Notes under the pieces: generated by a model | What the model was told of the DNA's origin: nothing | Seen by the model: the letters and a program-made list of their open reading frames with translations, nothing else | Database searches by the model: none | Assembly (NCBI GenBank): GCA_015039465.1 | Contig: MU130382.1 | Coordinates: 416,386-480,385 of the forward strand | Reading direction: 5' to 3' | Length of the DNA stretch: 64,000 nucleotides | Origin: Phlegmacium glaucopus | Taxonomy: Eukaryota > Basidiomycota > Agaricomycetes > Agaricales > Cortinariaceae | In this document: piece by piece, positions 1 through 12,054 of the stretch | Numbering within the stretch: position 1 is the first letter of the stretch | Layout of the letters: each line of letters begins with the position of its first letter | Position numbers and translations under genes: made by a program

Positions 1-3000
1 ATCGATGGAGATGCTGGCGACCTTTATCGCTCGCTTCTCAGGCCCATCTACCCATCGCATCAAGACCAAATATTGTGTTCTATGTGAAAGTGTTTGCAGC
101 CGTACGGACACCTTGACGATTCGGAAAGACAGTCCTACTCGCTATATCATCCTGGATATTCTTCTTCAATGGATGTCACCAAGAGTACACGTTTTGTTTT
201 TATCTTCGAGATCCTGCCTAACATAGCTATAGGTACCAGGGACGCCCCAAAGTACTGTCCTTAACGATCTCAATATGGCATGCCTTCGAGCGATCGTCAA
301 GTTGTTGGATCGTTTGCAACTTCGTTTACCCGATACTTCCAATACTGGAGATGATGCCGCACATTATGTTTCAAGGCTTTTCAATAAATATTCGACAGCG
401 CTGCTTATGAGCCTTGAAACCTGTCAGCTTGAAGTGGTCAGTTGCCTCTTCCTACCTCGAGTGGTTTCGGCATCTGACTTGGTTATTAGACCCCTGAAAA
501 TAGCTCAGAACTCGGTTCTATTGAGCAGGTATGGTGTTCTTCCGTTATACAATAATTGCCTTAACGCTCACTCGCCTTGTAGAAACTTCGTGTCTCGCAG
601 AAGGAATCAGAACTTCGTGAACTTGTCATCACTGGTTTGGCACATTTGGTTACGGCCAACAGTGAAAGTGGTTTCAAGCAGTGTCTGCCTCTTGCATACG
701 GTCGTGACGCTCGCAATCGCGTGATTTTTGCTCTTGTGTTCGCTCGAGTTATTGGTCAAGGGACCGTTTTCGACTCGGAAGAAACATTACTGACCAAGGC
801 ACGCCATACCTCTCTTTGCGAAGTAAGTTTTTTGTTTTCATTTTCATTCATCCACTCCGGTCTCATTTTCTGTTCTAGTTGGTCAGAGGTTCCGATGTAA
901 GTTCAATCATTTATTCTATCATAGCTGCGATTTACGTTGGACTAGATGGTACTTGCAATTACGATCTGCGAAGTATGTCCACCCGCAGAAGTGGAGCTAA
1001 TGATATCTGTCCTTCTCAATGTCTTCAACTCTCGAGAATCCTTGTTGAATCTCATCAAGCTCATGATTGAACGTGAAGTTGCACAAACAGGTAAATGATA
1101 ACTTCTCCTCTCCTATACTTGACTAACTTCAGGCAATTAACAGATCATGAAGCAAGTTTATTTAGAAGCAGCTCAACTTGCTCGAGACTCTTGACAGCTT
1201 TTGCACGATTACATGGCTATAGCTATTTGAGAAACTTGGTCCAGCCTCTTCTTGACACTATGATTGCCATGCCCCCTGGAACTGGTTACGAGGTCGATCC
1301 AAGCAAGGCTATGGGACAAGATATCCTAGAGAATCAGAGAAACGTGGAATATGTGGCATCCACCTTCTTGGGACTTATCTCTTCTTCATTGCCTGCTCTA
1401 CCCGGGTATGTTTCATTTTTGCCATAAATATGTAAGACTGACCGCGTTTAGGATGTTCCGAGAAATCTGTGCTCACATAGCGAAAGTAGTGTAAGTCTAA
1501 CATTTGGCGTTGCGTTAAAGTATGACTGCTTATGATACTAGTACTGAAGTCTGGCCCGACTCCAAGTATGCTGCCATGGGTGCTTTCATTTTTTTGCGGT
1601 GGGTCCGAACCAGAATCAAACTTGATTTCCGCCTAAAGTATCGTACAAAGCTTTATTTCTCCTGCTGTGGTCTCACCAAATACGATCGATATTGAACTAC
1701 CGAAGGAAAACTACCAGGTGTTGCGTCGGGGTTTGATGGTCATTGCGAAAATCATCCAGAATCTGGCAAACAACATATTCTTCGGCAAAGAAGCTCACAT
1801 GACGATTTTGAATAAATTCCTGGAAAGCAATATTGCAAACATCACCCGATTCCTTTCCGAGATGCATGTTAGTGATTGAATCTCAACAATTAATAATTTT
1901 TTTTACTGACACGAAATAGAAGTTCTCAGCTACCAACGAAGATAACAATGATCAATGGATTGGCATAACATCTGATGATACAGACGTTGTCGTGCTGCAC
2001 CGATTCCTTCACAAACACGCCGATAAGCTAGGTAAAGAACTCCTAAGCCTATCGAAACAGAGTCCCGAAGACGAATCCTCTGCTGTCCCCGGTAAGCGGG
2101 CATGGGATGGACTTTGCGCCCTCCTCGTCGACCTTGGCCCGCCGATGGAGGTACCTCGCCTATCAAATTTAACATCTGACGAACATCGAGAATATTCTGA
2201 CCTTATGGCCCGACATGCAAATAGAAACACGGCTTCGGTTGAAGGGTTGTTTATTGAAACGGATATCCGCGTACGTTTCTGTCTTCATCCACTCATACAG
2301 TTTGTTCAACTCTTCTGCAGGATGATGATGCGGTATTTGTCCTTCTGTTTTCAACCATCGACGTGGCAAACCTCGACATTGAATTGTTCATGTATTATAT
2401 TTTCAAGGCATGTCGTTTTTTAAGGATTAAATTCACTCAACTGAATCTAACCTTTTCTTTATCTAAGACACTCCAATCAGACACGTACCGGTCGCAAAAC
2501 TTCGATATTATCCTGGACTGCACATCTTTCACATCAAAATCAGAAGTACCCCTTCAGTGGTTGAAATACTGTGCTGAAGTGATACCGGCGGACATCCTAG
2601 TGCGGTTTTCGACAACTCGAATTCTCAATCCAAACACCTTGGCTCAAAAATATCTTCGACGCTTATACAATGTTTCTGCTGGTAAATCGGTTTATCAATG
2701 TCGCTGTCCTTGTCGCTTATGAGAACTAGGAACTCCACTTTGCAGTGCAATAAAGGCCTATAGTTCAGTACACCAGCTACTAGATGATGTAGCAACAGCG
2801 GCGCTCCCATCGTTGGCCTTCGCAAGTACTAAACTTTCTCGTAATAACTACCCATTTCTGAGCTTACAAATTCTTTAAGTGTCATTGGAACAGGGCAATC
2901 AAGAAACTTTTACTGACGTTACGATGAAAAACTCTATGCGGGTGCCCGTGGCATTAAAGGTTGGCTCTGGTCACATACGAGTCACATCGGTAAGTTGAAG

Positions 3001-5988
3001 TGAAGGCTCACTTTCGCAGAAGTCTGACTCATAGATAACAGGTGAAATCGCTCCCTATATCTCCTGGATTATCATGCCAATCAACGGATTTAATACCGCT
3101 CACGGACGTGAGCGATGTCTACAATGTCTCTACCGGTCAAGAGCTATACGAATTCATCATTCGTCGACGGCAAGGCGTCACAGTCTATTTTTCATCTCCT
3201 TCACGCGATACAATTGTGAAGGTATACGAAATTCAAATACAAATTTCTTCGCTTTTCTGACATTACGATTAGACGATTCGATCTGCAAAGGGCCGACTAA
3301 AGGGGGTGCAAGCTCCTCTAACAGAACGGTTTTCAAGATTCTCGAATGTGCCTGCTACTTTGTTACATATCGGTTTACTTAGTGTTGATCTCAATGACGA
3401 GGAACTCCGAGGCGCTGCGTATGACCTCCTTGGGGCGGTTTGCAACTACCTCAAGTACGACAAAAGTCCTATCGTTACATCTAAAGGTTTGACTGGCATA
3501 TCTCGTAACATTGGCCTTTCTAACATCCTCCGAAGCTGGATTCATTTCAGGAGATCCCATTGCGTTTGTCGTGAATCTGAGTGAAAATCTGGCGGAGTTT
3601 GCACCCCAGTTGACCCTAGATTTTATCCATGAAGTTTCAGCTGCAATGTCAAGTATGGATAAGGCATCAACATCGAATCGTCTCAGTTGTCTTCAATACA
3701 TGAGTCCATGGATACGCAACCTGTCACACTTTGCCAATGCTGCGCATCCTCTGTATGAAAGGTCAGGAGCACGACTACGTGACTGTATACGCACATTGTC
3801 CGATCTTTCAGTCGCATATCCTGAAGTGCGTTGTTTTTTATATCTTCAAGATAGATTTTAACATTATGGGTCAGATCACGGCAATCATTCAAAAATGCAT
3901 CTGGGCTGAGGTTGCGAAACTCGATTCTAATATCGTGGATATAATTCTTGACGAATTGGTCAGGACAGCCACCGATGGTGGAGTTGGTACCCGGAGATGC
4001 GAAACAATTTCTCACATCGTGGCAGCGTTGTCTTCGATCAACGTTCGAGGGAGAATATATTCGAAACTGCGAAAGGTGTGTCGGATGCACTCGATAACTG
4101 AAGCATTTACTAACTCGATGAGTATCTTAGGCATTGAGTAAAGTCTCCGCTAAGCCATCAAATACTCTTCCAGAGCACCAGAACTGGAACGAAATTTCGA
4201 CGTTGATCCGTCTTGCCCTTGTTGTCGGGTCTCAGTCCACCCACTCCGGACAATGTTATCTCTATGTTCCAGAGATAATCCATCTCGTTTTGTTGGTTGC
4301 TGGAGACGGTCCTTCGCTCGTCCGCAAGTCAGTTTACGGGATCATCATGAATCTGCTGCAATCCCTGTATATCTCTCGACCCGATGACAGGATTGAACCT
4401 GAACTTATGCGGCTAATCAATGATTGCACTCTACCAGAAAATCTCGAACTATTTGGATTGCGACGCGAAACGCCAACAGCCGAATACTCTAACATAGAGT
4501 TTAATAGCGAGAAGGCATCCCTCGATGCACAAGAAGAGTTGACGCGATTGTTACTTCGCATCATGACTGTGACGGCAGGATCGCCGGGTATGTCTTATAT
4601 CTCATAGAATTCGCAACGATACGTCAATTTTTTTTCCAGGTTTGCTGAATGTTTGGAAAGCTCGCTGGATGAGTTTGGTTACTGCAACGGCATTCCAGCA
4701 ATCTCCGGCAGTTCAAACACGGTCATTTATTGCTCTAGCAACGATCACTGTCTCCCAGGTGGACGATGATTTCTTCTATCAAATTCTGGTAGCATTCAGG
4801 AGTGCGCTCACCAGAGCGAACGAATCCCACACAGCGCCAATAACCAGTATACTCCGCTGTATATGCAAGATCCTCCCAGTTATTATTGGTACATCTCGCT
4901 ATATCTGCGTACTTTTTTGGCTCGCTGTTGCTCTCCTTCAAGGCAGCCATGCTTCGTACTATGCCGAAGCATTGTCACTCTTGCAAGTTACCTTAAAGAA
5001 TATGGAGGAACAAGGCCTGTTCCAGAACAACTCTGTTCAGAGCGTTCTCTTGGAGGCTCGGGAACCATTGGAGGAAGTTACTTCGCAGCTTGATGGAATG
5101 CTCAGACTCTCTTTCGATGCGAGTTTTTCGTTCTCATTGGCTGCTATCATCTTCAAGGGCATGCGATATTCGGCCTTGAAGGAGTCAGCTGAGGCTGCGC
5201 TGAGGACTCTTTTACAGGTGACTATGGCAGCTCACGATCCTGACATTGCCCTTTCGAATGGGCCTGCGGACCTTATAACCCATGACGCTTTGGGCTATTT
5301 CATCGCCCTTCTCACAGTTTCTACCAAACCAAAAACTTTTCATCGCCTCTTAAAAGAAAGCAGACTTGATAGCTCTCACGGCATAGCTATTGGGATTTCG
5401 GATGAAGAAGACGACGATGGTTGTGCCCCTCGCGTCACAGCCGAGTTCCTGTGTATCCGTGATTCCACTACAGCATCACTTGTCGCTTCGTTTGTTGGAA
5501 GCATCCTCTCCACGGCTCAGGGTGACGATGCTGAAACGGAGATCTTATATGGTTTACTCTCCAGCCTTTGTTTCTCGTATCCTGATACCGTTTCAATGAC
5601 GTACGTCTATCAATTCTTTTACATGTTCATAAGCCTGATTAAATCGTTGCATGTCTCTAGATGCGAGAGAACCCAAGACCGAATTAAGGATATCTTTGCC
5701 AACTCATCAAATCCATCCATTATTAGATCAGTCTCGAATATATTCCGGGTAGCGTTGCAAGATACCAGCAGCCTGAGATGCGATAGTCCTATTCCCGCTC
5801 ATGAGTCGACGTCTACCCTTAGCACGGTGGATGAGAATTCAGTTAGTTCCCACACGCATTCTAGCGCGCTTGATGAACTTGGGATGCAAGGTTTGGCGGA
5901 CAGCTTCCAATTTTTACCCCCAAACCGTGGTCATGCGACTAAACTGCTCCAATGGATACCCACTCTAGTGACACTTATGATATCCTGA
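1..5988 (+). CDS. Neurofibromin/IRA-type Ras GTPase-activating protein, C-terminal 1,630 codons (5-prime end outside window)
   Basis: Negative regulator of Ras that stimulates GTP hydrolysis. I place 22 exons: 1-184, 233-436, 490-528, 583-822, 879-896, 946-1090, 1144-1405, 1452-1490, 1542-1598, 1651-1867, 1920-2270, 2321-2407, 2468-2681, 2730-2825, 2880-2989, 3042-3221, 3273-3486, 3536-3825, 3875-4075, 4131-4587, 4640-5600, 5661-5988. All phases agree and the joined frame is open to TGA at 5986. The RasGAP domain starts near LVRGSD (879) and carries the arginine-finger segment SLFRSSST (about 1156) and the signature FLRFISPAVVSPN across 1590-1680. A Sec14/PH-like module follows (FSTIDVANLDIELFMYYIF at 2348, through about 3220), then a helical C-terminal region as in NF1/IRA. 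The intron at 5601-5660 is 60 bases with no stop, so its retention would stay in frame. The gene looks intact and is the only clear host housekeeping gene here. Family assignment is firm; the exact exon edges are my prediction. Confidence 0.95.
2408..2467 (+). other. Probable GC-AG intron in the RasGAP gene
   Basis: The reading frame requires the exon to end TTCAAG at 2407 and resume at ACACTCC at 2468. The donor is then GCATGT, not GT. Using the GT three bases further on would break the frame of the conserved Sec14-like segment. All the other introns I place in this gene have GT donors. Confidence 0.7.
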
Positions 5989-6500
5989 TACAAAATACAC
6001 TGCAAGACCTATATACATTACGGAAATTATACCAGTTACCTGTCATCATGGACATTCTTTCGTTATGATATCAACTCCCCCCATTCCCCACTCAATATTT
6101 TCAACAATCTCACACATATATTTCTATAGCCATCAGTTTCACAAAATCATGTATCATATTTATCTTCTTTAGAGTTACGTCGTCTAGAAAGCTGGGATAT
6201 CTCCAGCTCCTTCGAGCTCGACTTCTAAGGCTATGTATGCGCCGAGTGTGAGAGAGGTATATGTGGTAAACCACCAATGGGGTACCCGTGAGGGCAACGT
6301 ATAGATGATAGTTTTTTATTTTTGGAAATCTATGGAGCGGGTCACTTATGTAGTCACCGAGAGAGCTATTACCGAGAGTCATTGCCACTTTTCAGAACTC
6401 GGCGCGTACACCCCATCCTCTTATCTCTTATCCAAAATGTTTCTTTTCGGAAACAAGAAATGATTCAATCTAGTCATAAGGTTCAATTCAATGTTAGACC
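5989..6500. other. 3-prime flank of the RasGAP gene, no gene seen
   Basis: AT-rich sequence without a convincing coding frame. Short open frames on the minus strand (6110-6388) have no recognisable content. It probably holds the RasGAP 3-prime UTR and polyadenylation region. Confidence 0.5.
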
Positions 6501-6722
6501 TGTCCTAGCATGTGCGCTGTAAAGTGGAGCTCGTTCGCGCACTATGGGCCTTCGGGCATCACCGACAGTCTTCAAACGTGCATTGTTTACGACCGTAATG
6601 CGATTACAAGTCTGTGCTATCTTTCTTTTTTTGACAGAACCTTTACACTACCATTATATTGCCACGCCATGATCACGAAGGACCGAGGTAGATATATAGA
6701 AGCCGGGCGAACCACAGAGTAG

Positions 6723-6731
6723 GTATATAAC
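6723..6731 (+). promoter_or_regulatory. TATA-like element of family copy 1
   Basis: GTATATAAC lies 72 bases upstream of the ATG at 6795. The same block GAGTRGGTWTATAACAG occurs 66-72 bases before the ATG of copies 2 (8605), 4 (30,420) and 5 (50,175), while the DNA on both sides varies more. Constant spacing supports a core promoter. Confidence 0.5.
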
Positions 6732-6794
6732 AGTAAGCGCTGGGGACGATTGACTATCCTCGTCCCACCAATTGGCCTTTGCAAGCCTCCAGCG

Positions 6795-7551
6795 ATGCCT
6801 TCACAGGCCGCTGAGAGGTCGCGGCATCATGGACGCCTTAAGGCCCCAAATATACCTACATCGCTTGATAACTTTGTCTCCTCACCTCATCCCCCTGAGG
6901 TTGCTCCAGTACTCAACACGATGACTACATTGACTAGAATTTGGGCCGCCACTGCTGTTATAGATAGCGTTCGAAGAAATAAAGTATTATTCCACTTTCC
7001 CAATGTAAAATCCGTCTCGGTTTGATAACGTTCTAACTCTAGGCAGAAAGTTCATGTTTACCTACAGCGGCGTTGGACAGAGTATGTGCTCTCTCAAAAG
7101 CGCTATGGGAAGAGATTTTACTGCTCCCTCTACCCGCCATCCCATCCCTTCAAACCTCCTTGACAACATATGAGCTGTACGTGGATATATTTAATTATTG
7201 TGCTTCACTAAAATTATGTATATAGTATCTTACTCGATATTCAACGAATACTGAGCTCAAATGATCCTCGGATGTCAGACGACATGATTGATTGTCAGCT
7301 GGGCAATTTTATGGTTCAATTCCAGGTATGGTTTGACTAGAGATTTGATGATGGCTGCTGATTTATCCTAATCATAGAAAGCATTAGATCATCTCAAAGG
7401 CACCACTGTCAGCCAACGAGTCTCACCGAGTTCAACACGCAAGTTTACTCGGAACATATATGATGCTTTTGAATGCTCACCGCTTTACAGATTTCTTCCA
7501 GAACTCCCATCACATTCTCATCTCTGGAGGAAGCTTCAGTACTATCAGTAA
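6795..7551 (+). CDS. Unnamed four-exon family, copy 1 (198 aa)
   Basis: I do not recognise this protein. Exons are 6795-6983, 7043-7176, 7226-7325 and 7378-7551; the joined frame is open and ends TAA. It starts MPSQAAERSRHHGRLKAP, has a proline-rich stretch, then mostly helical leucine-rich sequence (RIWAATAVIDSVRRNK; ALDRVCALSKALWEEILLLP; ILLDIQRILSSNDPRMSDD) and ends RFLPELPSHSHLWRKLQYYQ. No signal peptide or membrane segment is visible. The exon structure is the same in copies 4 and 5, and all three frames remain open across three introns, which argues for real coding capacity rather than chance ORFs. From about 6970 to 8215 the DNA matches the copy at 48.1-49.2 kb. It could be a host multigene family or cargo of a mobile element. 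Confidence 0.65.
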
Positions 7552-8604
7552 CAATCCGGTAGTCCACGACCCCGTGTTGCGAGAGCAATCTGTAGGTTCT
7601 TTGCCCCCAGCGGCAGATTTATGTACCTAACATCTTGCAGCACAACATTCTCCGAATACTTTATATCCAATGTGGCGTTTTATTTGCCTGAGCGGGTCAC
7701 AATTGACCTTCCGAAGATTCTAGACAGTGGAGATGAATTCAATCACGCAACGGCCTCCATGATTGCTTTGGTTTCCTGTCTTCAATGTTCATATGGAAGT
7801 TGGGTTGTGTTCCTGTGCATAAGTGAAAAACGGCTACCTAATGTTTCCTTTTCCTGCATTTCTTTTCCCTCGATGCCTTATCAACGACATACAAATCGCT
7901 CGGAGGCCAATTTGTTATCCTTTTACTAAGTGCCATGGGGCTACGTCCATTCCGTTTACCCTTTCCGTGATTGCAGTGTTTCCGATCTCTGTTACGAACG
8001 ACTGGCCATTATTTAATCTAATCTCTCTGGTACCTAATGTTATGTCCCATCTCCTACCACCATGCTGTCATCAATCTATTCAGTTTCTCTACCCTGTCAT
8101 CTAAGTATCAGATTTATGTCGTGCAACTGCCTGGATAGCCTCTGGATCAAAGTCTCGGAGAAGTTGTATGGTCCGCCACCTCCCAAACTTGCGTGATAAT
8201 GCAACGTAGATGTTGTGGAGTTATGCGTGGGAGCCGCGCGGTACGGGGATTCAAATATTCAAGCTCAGAGTTACAGATCTGGCCAATCACGCTCGCCTTC
8301 GAGATCCGGCCTGGGCGCACAAAGACGGAATTCATATCCGAATTCCTTGTCAGCAATTACTCGATTATTCATAGTATCTAAACGTACTCCATCTACCTCG
8401 TTTACCATACCATCTGTTAAAGAAACGCACTAGTCACCGATACATTTCCCACCGATTTGTGCACACGACTACGACTGCAAGTCCTGTGCGATTTGGCAGA
8501 ACTTTAATCATTATATGACCATGACATGGAAGGCGATGATTATATGATTCATGGCCTGAAGACCGTGACCGAGGTAATATGGAAGCCTCGTGTCCATAGA
8601 GTGG

Positions 8605-8613
8605 GTTTATAAC
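8605..8613 (+). promoter_or_regulatory. TATA-like element of family copy 2
   Basis: GTTTATAAC, 71 bases upstream of the ATG at 8676, in the block conserved between copies 1, 2, 4 and 5. Confidence 0.45.
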
Positions 8614-8675
8614 AGTCACCGAGGACGATTGACTATTTTCGTCCCCCCTCAATTGGCCCTTGCAAGTCTCCAGCG

Positions 8676-9644
8676 ATGTCATCACAGGTCGCTGAGAGGT
8701 CGCGCCATCGTGGGCGCTTAAAGGCCCCAAACATACCTACATCGCTCGAAAACCCTGTCTCCTTCTCACCTCGTCCTCCTGAAGTTGCTCCAGTACTCAA
8801 CATGATAACTAGAATTTGGGCCGCCAGTGCTGCTATCGATAGCATTCGAAGAGATAAGGTATGTCTCATTTTCCTAAGGCGGAATGCGTCTCGGTTTGAT
8901 AACGGCCACTCTAACCTTAGGAAGAAAATGCATGTTTACCTACTGCCACGTTGGACAGAGTATCTGCTCTCTCAGCATCGCTATGGGAAGAGATATTGCT
9001 GCTCCCTCTATCCACCATCCCATCCCTTCAAAGCTCCTTGACAATATATGAGCTGTACGTGAATATATTTTACTGTATATCAATTGTGCTTCATTAAAAT
9101 TATGTATATAGTATCCTAGTCGATATTCAACAAATTCTGAGATCAAATGATCCTCTACGGATGTCAGACGACACGATTGATTGTCAGCTGGGCAATTTTA
9201 TAGTTCAGTTCCAGGTATGGCCTGACCTGCTGTAACTTGATTGCTGCTGATTTGTCCGAATCATAGGAAGCATTGAATCCTCTTAAAGGCACCATCAGCC
9301 AACGAAACTCGCCGAACTCAACACGCAAGTTACTCAGAATATATATGATGCTTTTGATTGCTCACCGCTTTACAGATTTCTTCCAGAATTCCCATCACAT
9401 TCACATCTCTGGAGGAAACTTCAGCAGCAATCCTGTGGTTTATGATCCAGCGTTGCGAGAGCAATCTGTAGGTTCTTTCTCTTTTCCTTTTGGCAGCAGA
9501 TTTGTGTGCTTAACATCTTGCAGCATCAAATTCTTCGGGTACTTTATATCCAATGTGGCGTTTTATTTGCCTAAGCGGGTCACAATCGACCTTCCGAAGA
9601 TTCTAGACATTGGCGATGAAGATAATCACGCAAGGCTTCCATGA
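8676..9644 (+). CDS. Unnamed four-exon family, copy 2, shifted frame in the last exon
   Basis: Exons 8676-8858, 8921-9054, 9112-9214 and from 9267. The first three exons are open and parallel copy 1 (MSSQVAERSRHRGRLKAP; IWAASAAIDSIRRDK; LDRVSALSASLWEEILLLP). In exon 4 one T is missing near 9328 compared with the other copies, so the frame moves to the one reading FFQNSHHIHISGGNFSSNP and stays open to 9644, or could splice at GTAGGT (about 9470). The shift may have inactivated the ancestral product or made a new C-terminus. Function unknown. Confidence 0.5.
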
Positions 9645-9779
9645 TTACTTTTGGTTCCTGTCTTGGTTTTCATATGGAAGTTTGGTTGTGTTCCTGCGTA
9701 GGTGAAAAACGACTACTCCCAATATTTTTCTATTTTTTGGCCTTGGTATCAATTAACGTTCTAGCGCAGTTCATTCTTT

Positions 9780-9806
9780 GACAAATCGCTCGGAGGCCAA
9801 TTTGTC
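9780..9806 (+). repeat. Conserved hairpin at the 3-prime edge of a family copy
   Basis: GACAAAT and ATTTGTC pair around the loop CGCTCGGAGGCCA. The same hairpin ends the shared sequence in copies 4 (31,609-31,635) and 5 (51,335-51,361), and a weaker form lies in copy 1 (7891-7915). Similarity between copies 2, 4 and 5 stops within a few bases after it. Confidence 0.55.
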
Positions 9807-10317
9807 ATCAAACTTGAGTGAAACTTTGACACTCAAACTTCGAAGTCCTATAAGAACGAGCTTACTTACGTAAGACTCGTAACAACACTAAACAACACCA
9901 ACCAACCAACTCATCCAAAACACTAGTCACTGGTTACCTTGCATCATATAACATTAGTATACACAAACTGTAGCTAGATAAGATCCCAATTTTGACTTGG
10001 TTTCATACTCTGAACTCTAGTTCTAACACCTTGCTTGCAAGGTTCATCTACACTTTGAAGCCACCTTTCAATGATAAACATTTTCATTGTCATTGTCAGA
10101 GGGCTGTGCACCATCACCGTAAATGTACGGGTACGGATGCCAGTGGGTTTGATGGGTAATTGCCCATACTGTGCCTTTTCCCTTCTTCTCCCAATAAGAG
10201 CTATGTAGTTTGGATGCTGCAGACACAATTTCCATGTTCTTATTTTGACACAAACAAATCCACTGAGAGCTGCATTTTCAAACTTGGTCTATTGATGTAG
10301 TTGTAGCTGTAAGTGCA
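9807..10317. repeat. Dispersed repeat shared with 31.7-31.9 kb
   Basis: Segments such as the stretch around 9940-9985 and 10,145-10,215 recur with changes at about 31,715-31,925, downstream of family copy 4. No coding frame is convincing. Confidence 0.45.
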
Positions 10318-11250
10318 TTTACTTATTGTGGGCTCAAAAATTGGCACTTTCTAACTACTCACAGGAAAAACTTTGAAGATGCATTTTTTTCGACATATTT
10401 TGAAAATTGAGGCAAGATTCTGAAAAATTTTCACCGACACATTACATAAGTTCCCACCGATTTGTGCACTTTGATTGTCAATGACTACGACTGTAAAGTG
10501 ATTGCAAGTCCTGTGCTATTTGGTAGAACTTTTAATTATCATATGACCATGACATGGAAGGCGATGATTATATGAGGACTGAGGTAGGGCATATACTAGA
10601 AGCCTCGTATCCACAGAGTAGGTTTATAACAGTTGCAGAGGATGATTCACCACCCTCATTTTACCTCAATTGGCTCTTCCAAGCCTCTAGCGACTCAGAT
10701 GCCATCACAATTGATCGTCAGCTGGATGATTTTATGTTGAGTTCCAGGTATGGTTAAACCTGCCATAACTAGAGGTCTGATGAATGCTGATTTGTCCTAA
10801 TCATAGAAAGCATTGGATCCTCTTAGAAACACCATCAGCCAACGAGTCTCACCAAATTCAACACTCAAGTTTACTCAGAACATCATGATATTTTATTTTT
10901 GAACACTGACCACTCTACAGATTTCTTCCAGAATTCCCATCACATTCCCATCTCTGGAGGAAACTTCAGTGCTATCAGTAACAATCCGGTGGTTCATGAT
11001 CCAGTGTTGCGAGAGCAATCTGTAGGTTCTTTATCTTTTCCTTTGGACAGAAGATTCATGTGCCGTATGTCTTGCAGCACAACATTCTTCGAGTACTTTA
11101 TATCCAATGTGGCATTTTATTTGGCTGAGTAGGTCACAATGAACCTTCTGAAGATTCTAGATGTAGAGATGAAGGCAATCATCACGCAAGGGCCCCAATG
11201 GTTAGCCCAGTTTCCCACTTCAATTTTCATAGGGAAGTTTGGTTGTGTTC
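10318..11250 (+). pseudogene. Unnamed family, copy 3, internally deleted
   Basis: The upstream block (CCCACCGATTTGTGCAC; GTTTATAACAG at about 10,620) matches the promoter regions of the other copies. Just after the position of the start codon the sequence jumps to the end of exon 3 (GATCGTCAGCTGG at about 10,710). About 500 bases holding exon 1, exon 2 and most of exon 3 are gone. Exon 4 and the downstream region are still recognisable to about 11,250. Confidence 0.7.
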
Positions 11251-12054
11251 CTGTGTAGGTCAAAAACACTATTCTTGATATTTTTGTATCCTGCATTTCT
11301 TTCCTTCTACCTTGGTATCAACCTCTTGCTCTCATTTGTTATCCATTGTTTTTCTGGCGTTATGTCTGGTTCTGTTGCTTTCCTGTCTATGTATTGTGTA
11401 CTACTTCACAAGCATCATTTGCTGATGTAGTTTCCCAAGCTTTGAAGTTACTAACTTCAAAGCTTAGGAATAGGAACCTACGTTCGCCAATGGTGCTTCA
11501 CATTTTTGTCATTCCCACTTTTTTGGCCCTTTAATAAGTGGGAAGCACAGAAGGGTGTGAGACTCAAAAAACATCCCGCTTTTCTGGAATAGCAACCAGG
11601 CCTTTTTGACTTGTTACCTTTTCCACTTTTTTTCCACTTTTGTCACTTCTACAACCACAAAAAGCCATTTTGTGAAACTACAGTGATGCACCTAAGCTTC
11701 ACTTTACATATTACAACTATCTGCAAAATGCTAAGCCATTTTGAAACTTTCTGTGTGCGCCAAGTGTGTGCCTGTGTTTAAATTTGGTGTAAACATCTGC
11801 TTTTGGTACAGTGCAGGATTGATGCTAGTCTCCCATAGTCAGACTAATAAAATTTGTAGTCCTTTTTTATCCAATGATGACTGGGTGTGAGAGACACAGA
11901 GGGATAGCAATCAGAACCGGCTTGGCGGCTCCAAGGCCAGCCAAATGGTCAATAGTATTTTTTCATCTCGAACTAGGTACAGCAGATAATAAAAATACAA
12001 TGAAGTTGTGGAAGTGGGTGGGTGGGTAATGATAAAAATCAGGCTCTGGTACTA
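11251..12054. other. Region without a recognised gene
   Basis: AT-rich, no supported coding frame or RNA gene. A small inverted repeat (GAAGTTACTAACTTC) is at about 11,445. Confidence 0.4.

Noticed and set aside
2407..2420. Frameshift in the RasGAP gene
   Set aside because: A GC-AG intron explains the change of frame and keeps the conserved segments joined.
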